64,000 bases of DNA, taken from contig NC_133474.1 of assembly GCF_025370935.1 (NCBI RefSeq), positions 385,018-449,017 of the forward strand. Reading direction: 5' to 3'. Below the pieces are notes generated by a model that was not told the origin of the DNA, made no database searches, and saw only the letters and a list, made by a program, of their open reading frames with translations. Positions 20,031 through 31,268 of this stretch are shown here, piece by piece. Numbering within the stretch: position 1 is the stretch's first letter; each line of letters opens with the position of its first letter. This DNA comes from Choristoneura fumiferana (taxonomy: Eukaryota; Arthropoda; Insecta; Lepidoptera; Tortricidae). Both the position numbers and the translations under genes were made by a program.

Positions 20031-21465
20031 AGTGTGATACGGTAAATTTGTATACTTCTAATGTAGACTCATTTAAAAGGAAATTTAAAATATCCACGTG
20101 AGTGTTGAGTCTTTACTTTACCCAAGCATTCTTCTGCTGAAATATTTTAAATAAGTTTAAAATAATCTTTTATAGTTTACACCATGCTACCGCCCACTTA
20201 CCGTAGTTGTTTGTCTGAACAAGAAGCTCTTAAAAACTAAGCCCTGAGCTTGCACTGGTCCCTGGCTACGTGCCCGCTCGTTACTCCTCGGTCCGAGCTG
20301 TTTAGGCGTTAGCCCCGTTAGCGTACGATGCAGACATGCTAAATGCTATATGGATATGGCGGATTTAAGTGCAGTAATAAATATGGTTACTGCATTTGAG
20401 ATATCTGCAGAAGGTGTTATCTTGGATTAATAATAGATACATATATTAAGATTACGTCTCAGTATTTTGCTCCATGCCCCTTTTGCGCTACTGCAGTGCA
20501 TAGAAATAATATGAAATTGATTACTTTTAAGTTGGCACTGATTTTTTATGTTGATCGCGTATATTTTCAAACCTATTTGCAGTACCAAATAAATGTATAC
20601 CTATCTAGACAACACAATCATTACAGAAATATAGGTAGAGTCATTCACGATGACGCGTGCCGTGGTTCTTATTACAATGTAATTAATGTCTGATTTTGAC
20701 AAAATCACTCGTTTTCGTGGATGGCACTAGGTATACAAATAAAACAGCTTATATTGCATGTGCATTGTGTGCAATTTTATGGTTCACTTAAGTTGCGAGT
20801 AGCACATATTACACTCCACCACATTTATATTTGTAATCTACACCATTGACTTAGATAAAAATCAATGAATTCAAATTGTCCTGCCCCAACGGCTAGTGAA
20901 ATCAGACGGTTATTTTTTGGTCATTTTGCATCTTGCACTTAAAATGACACATTTAACACAAAATGGGACGAATAAGACATTAAATTGCAATGAAAGCAAA
21001 ATGAAACAATCACTCATCTAGTGAGTGCAGCAGCATTGTGATGAGAGTATCATTGATACATTCGCTTTTACCGTTGTCGTGTGGATTGTATGGGGCAAAG
21101 CGCATGCAATACAAATAATCGTCACAGCTTTACTAAAATAACATCTAAATTAAAATAGACTTTTATGAATATAAATAGCGATAGAGCTTTAATGAGTCTT
21201 CGAGCGAGCATGACGCGCCAGATTTATTTATTGCAGTCACGAACAGGCTTCTTCCGATGATTTTTTTAATAGGTCACCCAGCCTCCGCCGGAAGCAAGCC
21301 TTTGATATGGCGCAAGATAAACCCTCGCTTAATTCAGGCTTGCAAAATTATTATTACCGACGTTTATATTGAGCTATCAAATAAATTTGACTGTTCTAGA
21401 AATGGCCAGTTTAAAATGGTATATTCACGATGGTTATATTTTACTTGCATTTACAGGTACTCATT
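20031..21465. other. Unassigned DNA
   Basis: About 1.4 kb in which I see no recognisable gene, RNA or repeat. Confidence 0.45.
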
Positions 21466-21560
21466 TTTAAGGTTCTGTACCTCACATGGTAAAAAGCAAT
21501 TATTTATCGAATCACTTTTATTGTCCGTTTGCCCCTCCGTGCATCTATCAAGATCCTTGT
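21466..21560. repeat. Diverged AGGTTCTGTACCTCA..GGTAAAAAGC repeat
   Basis: AAGGTTCTGTACCTCACATGG, TTATTTATCGAATCAC and TTGTCCGTTTGCCCCTCCG follow the order of the repeat at 9395-9546 in the opposite direction. A 154-codon frame (21257-21721) runs through it and is therefore not supported as a gene. Confidence 0.5.
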
Positions 21561-22438
21561 TTTCAGTAACGAGTAAAAGCATTATTCTGAAATTAATGGC
21601 AAATAACAAAAAAATCGTGCAGTTTTCTGGATTTCTTTCTTTTATAGGTACTTATATTAGAAATGAAATACTTTGTAATAAAATGACAATCAAGGACAAC
21701 GAGACATTTTCATACGTATAATCATCAGAGTAACAAAAAATCAAAAATTGGTCAGGCAACCTTTATCATAATATCACTGCATCCCGCGCCATTGATCAAA
21801 TAAGGTGTTTCTCCATCACTTGCCGTTTCCACTCCGACCTACCTCCCAGATGAATTAATCTAATACCCCTACGAGTATGTAACAGAAACTTCATTAACAC
21901 TTATTCGGCTTCTAATATTAACAGGTTCATATTAGAAGGGCTTTCCTCAAGGCTTGGTATTATATGAATTGGGGGATCAAATCTCACTTAATTCGATTAT
22001 TATTAGAACAATAGGTCACGAGGATATGGATTTTCGTGGACTATTTTATTGTGAGAGGAAGATATTTGATACGCAAGAGAAACTAGAAAATTACAAAAAA
22101 AAATCGACGACAGTTAGGCAATATACCTAGAACACAAATGTGGAACGCACAACTGGAACGTGATACAGAACTGGAACATAAAAGGAATGACGTAAAAATC
22201 TAGCAGATTTATGAAAAATAATATATTTTTTCGCAAAGAAACAAGCAGTTAGTAGTTATAGTTTTAATTTCAAATTTCAAATTCAAAGGTTTACTGTGTG
22301 ATACAGGAAATACATTACACACGTGTTATGACTACGAGTATATCTACGTTTCTCTGTAACATGTCAATATGACATACAATTTATCTTAACGACTATGTAG
22401 GATCTAAAGTAATTATAATCATTCTCATACATTCTTCT
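21561..22438. other. Unassigned AT-rich DNA
   Basis: Nothing coding or repetitive recognised. Confidence 0.45.
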
Positions 22439-22558
22439 TCAGCGCGTTTTCGCCCACCGTTGGGAATACGCCTCTCCAACCTTTCTCCATCCAGATCGAC
22501 TATCTGTCTCTCTCTTCCAGACCGGTCCTGCTGTCTTCACAATGTCATCAGACCATCT
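22439..22558 (-). pseudogene. LINE reverse transcriptase C-terminal remnant
   Basis: Minus-strand frame of 39 residues ending at the stop 22439-22441: RWSDDIVKTAGPVWKRET, DSRSGWRKVGEAYSQRWAKT. The RW.DDI..TAG..W.RE...R..W...GEAY.Q.WA pattern is the end of a LINE ORF related to, but distinct from, the copy at 18681-18884 (WA rather than WTS near the end). Upstream the frame is lost, so it is a 5'-truncated or decayed copy. Confidence 0.7.
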
Positions 22559-22589
22559 CATACATTATTAAATTAAAATGATTTTAGAT

Positions 22590-23090
22590 AGGGTCCTCAC
22601 TGAAAATCAGCGCCATGGCTTGCCGTGGCATACCCGCGTGCCCGTGCCGTGCGGGCGTTGCGTGGCCGTGGTATGCTGAGTTGGGACCTATTTAGTGTCA
22701 TGTATGTAAAGAAAAAAATAAAGAAAGAAAATACATTTATTCACAACACAAGACAACAAAATTATTAGGTACAAAAAAAACAACACAAAGGTATGTGTCA
22801 TTGCGGTTGTGAATCGGACACTGGCTCAGCATAATGCTGAAGCGTTAAAAACACCCCAGCGCTGATTTTCAGCCAGCACTGTCGGCAACCCTCGGGCCGT
22901 TATAAAGACATACTTCACACCATTAACTACATAAAACTACATAAATAAATAGATATTTTGTAAACTATAAAACTAATTTATTGTGTTATGTCTTATGTAT
23001 TTTCTATTGTTCCGTGATTGTGATGTTTTATGACGTTAAATAAATGTTCTTTTCTTTTTCTTTCCTTCTTTCTTTCCTTCAGACGTATTT
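22590..23090 (+). repeat. Composite of CACTGAAAATCAGCG retroposon copies with TTTC-type tail
   Basis: CACTGAAAATCAGCGCCATGG, GGCTTGCCGTGGCAT and GTATGCTGAGTTGGGACC occur at 22598-22692. A second, broken set (CTCAGCATAATGCTGAAGCG, CAGCGCTGATTTTCAGCCAG) lies at 22826-22885. The end at ~22980-23085 is TATGACGTTAAATAAATGTTC followed by TTTCTTT runs. It looks like two overlapping insertions of one retroposon family, unnamed here. A GC-rich insert with CCCGTGCCGTGCGGGCG sits inside the first. Confidence 0.5.
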
Positions 23091-23334
23091 TTTTTTCAGT
23101 TATGTCTGTACTTGATAGATTACCTTCACAGGATTCCGTGTAGTCGAAAATTTCAATGCTAAATAACCGATAAGCTACACGAAATCACGTGGATACGCTG
23201 CCTGAAAATCATTAGTCTCTCGAGCTGACTTCGTAAAACAGCAACATAAATCTCGTAAGACAATACAACAAGAGATTTGCGGAGCAAAAACAAAAACAGA
23301 TGCTCATCACTGCTGTAATGAGCGGATCGTATAA

Positions 23335-24020
23335 CCTTTTTTAACGTTCCGTAATCAGAATGAAAAAACCGGCCAAAAGCGTGTCGGACACGCCAGAAAA
23401 AGGGTTTCGTAGCCATTACGAAAACATTAAGAAATATTTTTCTAAGGATTTCGTATTTTGTATGGAGTATTCCAAGTTTAGGTATATTTTATACCTTAGG
23501 CTGCTATTTACTCTTAAACTACTAATAATTCTCAAGAAAACTTAACCGTTATAGTTTTCCTTGTAAGTTTGATATATTTACTACCATACCGAATTTTTTC
23601 AAATTTTCCTCCCACCGGTTTAGATTTTAGAGGGGGGACGCTCGATTTTAAAATTTTAAAATTTGCACTTTACAGCTGAATATTTTGCAAACAAATCACT
23701 GAATCTAAAATCGTTTTAGCCATTCCGTAATGGTTTTAAAAGACCTATCCAACGATATCCCACACTACAAGTTTGGATGAGAAAAAAATCACCCCCACTT
23801 TACGACTATGGGAGGTACTATTAAAAAAAATTTTTTTTTGATTTTTTTCATTGTACTATTTTGTCAGCATAATTTACATTTATTTCCGTGCAAAATTACA
23901 GCTTTCTAGCATTGATAGTCCCTGAGCAAAGCCGCGGACGGCTAGACTACTAAACAGAGACAGACATGGCGTAACTACAAGGGTTCCGTTTTTACCATTA
24001 TGGCTACGGAACCCTGAAAA
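23335..24020. mobile_element. GGGTTCCGT element, long form with inverted ends
   Basis: Left end: AAAAACCGGCCAAAAGCGTG, GTCGGACACGCC, AGGGTTTCGTAGCCATTACG. Right end: AAGGGTTCCG then ATTATGGCTACGGAACCCTG. The AGGGTTTCGTAGCCA / TGGCTACGGAACCCT pair makes inverted ends ~590 bp apart. The interior has CCCACCGGTTTAGATTTTAG, AAAAGACCTATCCAACGATA and the GAGCAAAGCCGCGGACGG block. No transposase is seen. Truncated copies at 38290-38690 and 6742-6855. Confidence 0.6.
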
Positions 24021-24589
24021 ACGACAAACAATATTTTTCAGAATATGCGCTGTTTCATCAATTCTGATTGTACGTATATCCCATAAACAACTCCAAACAG
24101 TATTTCTAACTCAAAAGAAATATTAACACATCGCTCGGATAATCCTACACACCGAATACAGCCGAATTGAATTTGAATAAAACCCACAGAGTTCCAGAGT
24201 GCCATAGAATAAACATGAACTGCGCATTGTTCGGTAGAATTATAGATACGTTAAGATAACAATTTGAATTAATGAAAGGTCTGACCAGGTTCTTAAATTT
24301 ACTGAACAGGTAAAGTGCTAAAAGGGGGTAGGAATTGCGGGGTAGGGAGAAAACAATATAGATAAGCTTAAATAAATGAGTGTTATGGTGACAATGTAAG
24401 GTAACTTTGGTCATATTTTCTACGGACTTAGACCACGATTACCCTTTATGATCACCCGTTGATTCACAAAAACATTCGTACAAATACAGCATAATTTTTC
24501 TGAACACAATGGCGAAAAAATAAAGAACTAAAAGAATTTCCTTGCTCACCCGCGACCTTACGATAGCTAAACTTATGCAAAATATGCGT
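24021..24589. other. Unassigned DNA
   Basis: No gene or repeat family recognised. Confidence 0.4.
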
Positions 24590-24900
24590 GTTCATGCAGT
24601 TCCTCCACCTCCAAACTGTAAGAAAGAACACACACAAAACACACAAACCCATCTATCACCACCATCACACTACACTGACGCGTTTCGAACTCAACCAGAG
24701 CTCATCTTCAGAGTGACACAACCGTACACCATGCTACCAGTTGTTAGACTAACCATCATCATGATATGTTCATTGATATGGACCTCCGCAAAGTAACGCC
24801 TGATTCAACAAATTATGCGAAAAAATAAAATCAAAAAATCCGACTGCTTTAAAAAACATCGAATAAAAAATCAGGCGTTACTTACTTTGCAAGTAATTGT
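24590..24900 (-). mobile_element. Penelope-like terminal repeat segment
   Basis: On the minus strand it runs from an inverted pair (CAGGCGTTACTT / AAGTAACGCCTG, 24868-24893 and 24790-24810) through ACATATCATGATGATGGTTA, AGCATGGTGTACGG, the hammerhead-like fold and a GT-rich TGGGTTTGTGTGTTTTGTGT. The layout resembles the pseudo-LTRs of Penelope-like elements (inference); no Penelope reverse transcriptase or GIY-YIG coding sequence is present. Confidence 0.5.
24673..24715 (-). ncRNA. Hammerhead-ribozyme-like motif
   Basis: Minus-strand order: CACT (24715-24712), core CTGAAGA (24711-24705), one extra T (24704), stem II GAGCTC / GAGTTC closing a TGGTT loop (24703-24687), GAAA (24686-24683), a minimal stem III CGCG (24682-24679), TC (24678-24677) and AGTG, which pairs with CACT as stem I. 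CTGANGA, GAAA and the UH cleavage dinucleotide are all in the right order. The single base between the core and stem II is not standard, so activity is uncertain. Penelope-like elements are known to carry minimal type I hammerheads of this shape. Confidence 0.6.
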
Positions 24901-25944
24901 TTCAGTTCATCGAATAAAAATTAAAAGCTGGGAAACAAAAGTCTAGTCATTGAAAATTCTGGTAAATAACTTAAAGTTCAATAGTTGGAACTCATTCAAA
25001 ATAGTGATAGCTCAAAAATTCCCAATAATGGGTCCCGACTGTTGAAAAAAAAACTTTGAGTTACTGAACAGAGTTATAGATTACGAGTATTGCACTTTGT
25101 TTAAAATATTATATACCGTCATGCCAAAAGTCTTGAACACTGTCCAGCCGTTTAAGTTACAGGGAGGACCAAGGAAATTAACATACATACGCTCGAAAAC
25201 CATAACCCTCCTTCGGACATTCAGGTTTAGTTTAATTTAGTGTTATTTCGTATTCACTAGAGGCAGCTGATAACCGCTAATGTTCTCAACAATCCTTAAG
25301 TACCCTAGCTGTCACTGTGTCTCAAACAACGCAAGTGTCTCACACAATGGCCGGACCAATCTCACGTGCTCCCCGATCGCACACAAATTAGGGCACAACC
25401 GCAGGGTTCCCAAGGTTCGGGCTCCATAATTGATTGTGTGCCAATGGATCAATGCTCGATTGTTTTCGCGTCTGGTTGCTTTGAGGAACGTAGTACGGCA
25501 CGGGTATTGATGGGAAGTTTTGATTTGATTTCAAGTTATCGTTGCCGTAGTATGAATACCTACCGAATCATTTCATAGTCATGAGTCGGATAATAATGTC
25601 GGCTAATGCTCGCGATTTTGTCTGTGTCCCACAACACAATTTTCCAGGGAAAAATATTTCCTTTGTCCTTCTCAGGGTTATAAACTATCTTCAAACTTCT
25701 TTATTTGCACAGAATAATACAGTCAAAAAGATAGTTCCCAATGATAATGGTGGTAGGTTTGGCGGTTCTTCATGTTTCATAAGATCATTTCAAAGATATA
25801 ATAAAAAGAAACGGGACTATTGGTAAAATGAGTGTCGAAGTGACATAACAATACATAACATAACAAAATTGATATTAAATGAAAGTTAATAGTTAGCCCA
25901 TTCTAAAAATTTTGATGTTATTCTTGTGGTTGATTTCAAAAGTA

Positions 25945-26062
25945 ATTTCGGACATAAATTTCGAAAAACTCAGAGGTGCGAGCCGGGGTCTGAACCCTCC
26001 TTCTCCTTCTCCTGATCCTCTGCTTGAGAGGTCATAGGTCTTGCCACTGGCCCACCACGGCT
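25945..26062 (-). mobile_element. SINE family B, 5' half only
   Basis: Minus-strand head AGCCGTGGTGGGCCAGTGG, then GCAGAGGATC, a CTCCTTCTCC-type slippage insert where the B box should be intact, and CACCTCTGAGTTTTTCG. The LINE-like tail is missing. Same truncated copy at 46150-46266. Confidence 0.6.
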
Positions 26063-27101
26063 TCTTATGGTAGTCAGATTTTTTATTTTTTGCTTACAAC
26101 CGCCAGTAGTATGCTCCCCTCTGCGGTGCGACAGATACAATTTCTAAAAGCTACGTCGTAATCAAAGTTGTTTGACTTTAATTAATTTTGCGGATCCGAG
26201 TTGTTTTGATGTGGTCGTGTCCTGTCACGTGGCGCAATGACATGACGCAGTGCTGTCACAGTGCCAGATAATAAACAGTACTAAACTATATTTTTAACCA
26301 TTTAAAATCTTTATTTCATTAACAAATATAGTACTTAAGTAATAAGACATTAATCATCGTCAATATATAAACAAATATCCAATGTCAGACAGTCTTATCA
26401 GAAAACCCAAACTATTTTCGGTTCTTTACAAAATCAAAACGTTCAGTCTGTAAGTAGGCCGCAAAGGGCTCTGTTGACTAACCTCCAAAGTTGCATGTTT
26501 GAGATTAATCATTTTATATGTCATTGCTGATAAGTACGATTGCCCTATTCTTGTTTAATGCGTAAATCAAAAAGGGGTAGCTGTAAATTTAAATTAAAAA
26601 ATGTGTATTATTTGTGTTATTCTAGTTTAATCAAAATTGTATTTTTATAAAACAGTTTTTAAGTGTTCTTTGTTACTAACACCTATGGAGTCACTCGTAC
26701 TTCAAAATAAAGAATTTTATTATTATTATTAAGATTTATTAATAACTATTGCTTTAAAGCAAATTGCACCACCTGCTAAAATCTATTCTTACTTCTTTCT
26801 ATTATAAAGATAGCCCCAAAGAGATCGCTTTGAAGCAATAAGGTCATTTGTTGATTACCATGTTTTTTTTAAATGTATCTCTGTTTTCTGTACTGCTTAC
26901 TATATTGTGGTGTACAGTCGAGGAAACTGTATCTGGTACCAGGGTGGAATCCTTTCACAATCAGGTTCACTAAAAATAATCTTTGAAAAATGTGTGAGAT
27001 CGTCAATATGATTTTAGTAGCACAAAATTCCACCTTGGTACGCGATTACATTCTTTGACTGCAAAATAAAGAATCATTGTATTGTATTGATTATACAAGT
27101 A

Positions 27102-27244
27102 ATAATAATAATAATAATAATGTCCCAGCAGGGCTACAGTCACAGTAAACTTCTCGAAGGGGCCTCCACGTGTTGGATCCATATCCCCACGCTAGCTTCC
27201 CAAAAGGCCGGGACGTATGGGCCCGAAAGTCGAAAACGATAAAC
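27102..27244 (-). mobile_element. LINE 3' end with (TTA)n tail
   Basis: On the minus strand GGGAAGCTAGCGTGGGGATA, TGGATCCAACACGTGGAGG, CCCCTTCGAGAAGTTTACTG, TAGCCCTGCTGGGACATT and then ATT repeats. The sequence is a recognisable Lepidoptera non-LTR 3' end; clade not determined. The second copy is at 47308-47440. A family A SINE directly abuts it. Confidence 0.55.
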
Positions 27245-27245
27245 A

Positions 27246-27462
27246 AAATTACACCAATTGACCTAGCCCCAAACTAAGCAAAGCTTGTACTGTGAGTACT
27301 AGACAACAGATAGACATACATATTTATTTAGATACAAACATCAAAAACTCAAGTGCAAACATTCGTATTCATCATACAAATATTTGCCCGTCATGAGTAT
27401 CAAACCCGCAACCTCTAGCTTCGTAGTCAAGGTCACTAACAACTTAGTATCTGGTTGTCGCT
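27246..27462 (-). mobile_element. tRNA-derived SINE, family A, diverged
   Basis: Tail GGCTAGGTCAATTGGTGTAA, body GATGTTTGTATC and head CGACAACCAGATAC..AAGTTGTTAGTGACC with AGGTTGCGGGTTTGATACTC. Both pol III boxes are damaged relative to 12436-12664, so the copy is probably transcriptionally dead. Confidence 0.65.
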
Positions 27463-28499
27463 ATGACTTACTGCGACTCATAGCGTCACCGTGTCACAAT
27501 GTGACATGACGTGGCACTTGATAAGGGGGGATAAGGACCCGAGTTAATTTTAGAAGCATTATGGGCTTTGCCTTCGTGGGATATCCGAGTTAATATACAG
27601 AATGCGACGTCATATTATGTTGTGGAGGCTTGGAGAAACACTTCGGTGTATTGAAATAACAAGGGCGGGACTTTGTCGAGCTAGGATTACGCTAACTTCA
27701 GTCTTTACTCTCTTTGGATTATCGCGACGGCTTGAGAATGATATTGAATAAGTCATTGTACAAAAATGTTTTAAATAAAAACTTTTTTATTGATTGTAGT
27801 TTTTGGTGACAACAATTTCATCTATGTATCTGTATTAAACAAGCCTATCCAATGGTATTGCACCGATTTCAAATAGCAGGATTTTATAACATACAAACAT
27901 TGCAAGTCACTTGTAAAAATGATAATTAAATTAGAAGAAAAAAATCTAGGGTTAAACGTGGACGTTGCTGATCAGTCGATCTATTAAGATTCATAAGTAT
28001 CTGAACTAAAAACCTTTCCTCTGATCTGCTCATCAATTCTAACTAACTTTCCAATTAATTCCCAAAAAACATCAAAAACATATAAATTTAATCCTAAAAG
28101 CAAGTTAAGCCCCGACGGCCTGTCTAAGTTTGACAAAGGCCCCGATTGTTCGTCGATCAATGGAGTATTGGAGCGGGTACAAAGGAATATTATGGTTATT
28201 GTGAGATTTGTGAGTTTGTTCCTGTCCACGAAACAACGGTCTGATGGAACGGTGTACTTGTGCCCAGTGGATCGTGCGATGTTCTTAATACGGAATTCGG
28301 TTGTACAGGCTCTCATGGTTGAGTAGAATATGAATAGTTGGGTTTTAGTGAAAGGAGAATTAATTTCGGTTGTGTAATTTAATTATTACGTATGTTAGTC
28401 TTCTATAGAAAATTGTTTTGTCAGTCATATCCATTCGGTTCTCATAATATCATTCGTCGTTTAAAAGAAATCTCATAATACGCAGTTGGTTGAGTTAGG

Positions 28500-28690
28500 T
28501 TTTAGGTAGTTTCGTCATTGAGGTGGGACAGCCGCTGGCAATGTCGCAGAAGTAAGCCACAACCGTTCCTGTGGCCCTGCCGCCATGCGGGGAGGCGGAA
28601 TTTCCGGGAAGTTTTTAGTGGGTAGGCCGGGGCCTTCTCCTCCAGGAGTCCCACATACCCGTCCCAGTCCCCAGGCCGGGCGGAATGCAT
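28500..28690 (-). repeat. GC-rich dispersed repeat
   Basis: Minus strand: GCCCGGCCTGGGGACTGGGA, GGAGAAGGCCCCGGCC, AATTCCGCCTCCCCGCATGG, GTGGCTTACTTCTGCGACAT, TGCCAGCGGCTGTCCCACC. Much richer in GC than its surroundings and seen widely in Lepidoptera; probably the untranslated end of a LINE (inference). Frames of 62 and 93 codons here are not convincing proteins. Confidence 0.5.
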
Positions 28691-28744
28691 AACTGCTTTT
28701 TCTTTCCGAAGAAAAGTTTAATAATAGTTTAGTAATAAGGTCCA

Positions 28745-29010
28745 CACTGAAAATCAGCGAGCACGTATTATATCTGAATATCAAAAATTGCAACATCGAT
28801 AGTTAAAATATTGACGGTCAAAATATCGAACCTATCCTAACCTAAGTAGCTACTTTCGATATTTTGACCGTCGACTTTTTAACATTAGATACCAATAATA
28901 ATTTTCGATATTCAGATACGTCCGGCTTGCCGTGGCATTATGCTGAGTGGGGACTATGTCTTGTTGTATTGTTATGTTATTTGTTATGTCTTTATGGTGT
29001 TAAATAAATG
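28745..29010 (+). repeat. CACTGAAAATCAGCG retroposon interrupted by a foldback
   Basis: CACTGAAAATCAGCGAGCACG starts it and CGGCTTGCCGTGGCATTATG, CTGAGTGGGGAC, TATGGTGTTAAATAAATGTA close it. Between them, 28766-28921 is a palindromic insert: TATCTGAATATC on the left against GATATTCAGATA on the right, and TTGACGGTCAAAATATCGAA against TTCGATATTTTGACCGTCGA. The foldback is probably a MITE inserted into the retroposon. Confidence 0.6.
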
Positions 29011-29017
29011 TATTTTA

Positions 29018-29240
29018 ACCCCCGACGCAAAAAGAGGGGTGTTATATGTTTGACCGCTATGTGTGTCTGTCTGTGGCACCGTAGCTCTTAAACGGGTGAA
29101 CCGATTTGAATGCGGTTTTTTTATTTGAAAGCAGGTTTTCTAGCGATGGTTTTAAGACATGTTTTATCAAAATCGATTCAGCCGTTTTTGGAATATTGAA
29201 CTTTGAAGTGGCAAAGTCGGGAGCTTTCCAACTTTTCGTT
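29018..29240. repeat. CCCCCGACGCAAAAAGAGGGG dispersed repeat
   Basis: CCCCCGACGCAAAAAGAGGG, GTTTGACCGCTATGTGTGTC, GGCACCGTAGCTCTTAAACG, TTGAATGCGG, TTTTCTAGCGATGG. Common in Lepidoptera; no ends or coding seen. Partner at 51752-51965. Confidence 0.6.
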
Positions 29241-29439
29241 GGTTAGGTTATTTTTCTTTCTTTCAAATGTGCAAATTTATATTTTTTGGTTATAACCTGG
29301 CGTGTGTGGCCGGCTCTATACTTGACACTTAAAATTGGATATGAAGGTAGCTCTTATATTATTGGTAGCACAAGCAATAAGAAAACTCTGAAAATTTTAA
29401 TCTTTTTCAATTGTCTGTCTATCTCGTAACCAATATAAC

Positions 29440-29720
29440 ATTGCGTTCATTTTAAAAGTGTTTAGCTTGCAATGTATCTATGTATGTGCAGGTCAAATCT
29501 TACAAGTTCAATTTGACCCACTTCCAGTAGTCTGATTGTCTTGAAATTTGGCATAGTTATGTAAATTGCGGGACAATATAATAAAATGGCAATGACATCC
29601 TGGTAGTCTGGCCAGGATCGTCTCCGCAGGACGGAAATCTTCAACCGATAACGGCATTGACTTGAAATTTGGTATGCAAATGTAGTTTGGGTGACAATCC
29701 AAGTACAGTCAACAAATAGT
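29440..29720. repeat. CAGGACGGAACTCTTCAACGG-type repeat
   Basis: Same family as 5655-5955 (CAGGACGGAAATCTTCAACC here), with the two CTTGAAATTTGG blocks conserved. Partner at 52190-52510. Confidence 0.65.
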
Positions 29721-30189
29721 ACTTACAGTCAGCAAAACAGCTTTTATTAAAAATGTTTTTTTTACCAAAAACTTATTGCTTTGGAGCAGAACTTTGCTAA
29801 CACTAGATAATCATAAATACTTACCAATTTTTACGGACGGAGAAAAAAGCGATCCTAAAATTGTTCCGTTTTTGCCAACTTAGGTACGGAACCCTGAAAA
29901 ACGCGTAAAAGATCAATTTGCGCCCATCTTGTTAAACGTTTTGATTTTGATTATTCATTCAGTATTTAGTTACTTCAGTTATGTTGTAAATAGAAAATCT
30001 ACGTTCAAAATTTGTGTCTAAAATGTTATCAAAACGTATTTCAGTTAACTAGTGATGAGACGTACTATATTCCAAATGCGTACCAAGTCTTCTGAGTACG
30101 CGTCTACAAAAAACTAGATCCAAAGACTGGGTATTTACGAGTACTTATGATAAACCCTATTCCAAAAACGACCGAATATCTTTTCTTTT

Positions 30190-30330
30190 GATGGTTAGAT
30201 AGCCCAGTGATTAGAGAGCCTGCCTATGAAGCTCTAGGTCCCAGGTTCAATGCCCGGTTAGGACTGACATTTGTATGAATATTACAAGTGTTTATTCTAC
30301 GGTCTTGTGTGTATCCGTTACCTAGTATCC
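30190..30330 (+). mobile_element. SINE family A head fragment
   Basis: GATAGCCCAGTGATTAGAGA, then CCTGCCTATGAAGC and CCAGGTTCAATGCCCGG (B-box-like GGTTCAATGCC), then TTTGTATGAATATTACAAG. The 3' part is at 30660-30745, separated from it by the RTE remnant and AT-rich DNA. Confidence 0.6.
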
Positions 30331-30352
30331 ATTGTACAGGATTTGTTTATTT

Positions 30353-30528
30353 CATCATCATCTTCAGCGTCATCTCGGCTGTAGGACGTCCACTGTTGGA
30401 TATAGGCCTCCCCCATCCAGTCGCTTCGGTTGGCAGCGGCCTGCATCCACAGAGAACCCGCGGCTTTAACCTGGTCATCTGTCCATCTCTTGGTGGACGT
30501 CCTACACTGTGCTTGCCGATCCGCGGCA
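30353..30528 (-). pseudogene. RTE-like LINE C-terminal remnant inserted in a SINE
   Basis: Minus strand: CGGATCGGCAAGCACAGTG (RIGKHS), VGRPP, then a frameshift, DDQVKAAG-like and WMQAA-like blocks and QQWTSY. The normal TGA stop is changed to CGA, so the frame runs on into the (GAT)n tail. It is 5'-truncated like 18681-18884 but older. It lies between the head (30190-30330) and the tail (30660-30745) of a family A SINE. Partner at 53135-53309. Confidence 0.7.
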
Positions 30529-30659
30529 ATTTGTTTATTTATTTATTAATTTAAAAATTACAGCATTACAGTAGCAAACTAAATGTGCTGTAAATTTCAG
30601 CTGTATAAAAAACATTAAGACATAAAAAATACAAAAAAATAAAATAACAGTTATTTAGG

Positions 30660-30745
30660 GATCAACCTTGCTTTCCTAAGCTTGGGGCTTTAGCTTGGAA
30701 CTTGGTCAATTGGTGAAAATTATCCCATGATTTTTTTTAAAATAC
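30660..30745 (+). repeat. SINE family A 3' tail fragment
   Basis: CTAAGCTTGGGGCTTTAGC, TTGGTCAATTGGTG and TATCCCATGAT match the 3' end of family A. It may be the other half of the SINE whose head is at 30190-30330. Confidence 0.6.
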
Positions 30746-31268
30746 CTGTTCCAGTAAATACATCTCGCCTCTAGCCTGAACATTGTACATTTTAAACGTA
30801 CTAATACCTTATAAAGCCCTCAGATAATTGACACCGCCGCTCCATCTCCGGCGGAGCGCGCCCCGAGCCTTTCGTTTTGCGGTAATTATTCCCGATTTCA
30901 TACAGTGTTTCATTGAGGGTCCAAATTTAACTCGAATATTGCGAAATTGGAATTTATCAGGAGCGGAATTAGATGGAATTGTTTTTGCAGTTCTTTTTAT
31001 TATAGAGGAAGAGTGCCGAATGCACAGTAATTTTCTTAAATTGCTACAATGGCCGCAAGCAGAGGCAATGGTAGCAAAAGAAAAGGATATGGAGGGATGA
31101 CTTGAACTCATCACGGTGTTAAGTAATTAACTGAAAACCCCGGACACCACACACACCACCCAGTATTTGTTTTTATTCAAAGTTATTTCAAAATATTTAT
31201 TTCCTACATTAATATATTAAAAAAAAAATGTATGCTCTGCTAAAACACACAAGTCTGTAAACAGATAA

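Noticed and set aside
21257..21721. 154-codon open frame
   Set aside because: Its middle is a diverged dispersed repeat (21466-21560); no recognisable motif.
27984..28316. 110-codon minus-strand frame, also at 50702-51034
   Set aside because: Preserved in both duplication copies with one residue change, but the copies are so similar that this shows no selection, and no family is recognisable. Left unannotated as a gene.
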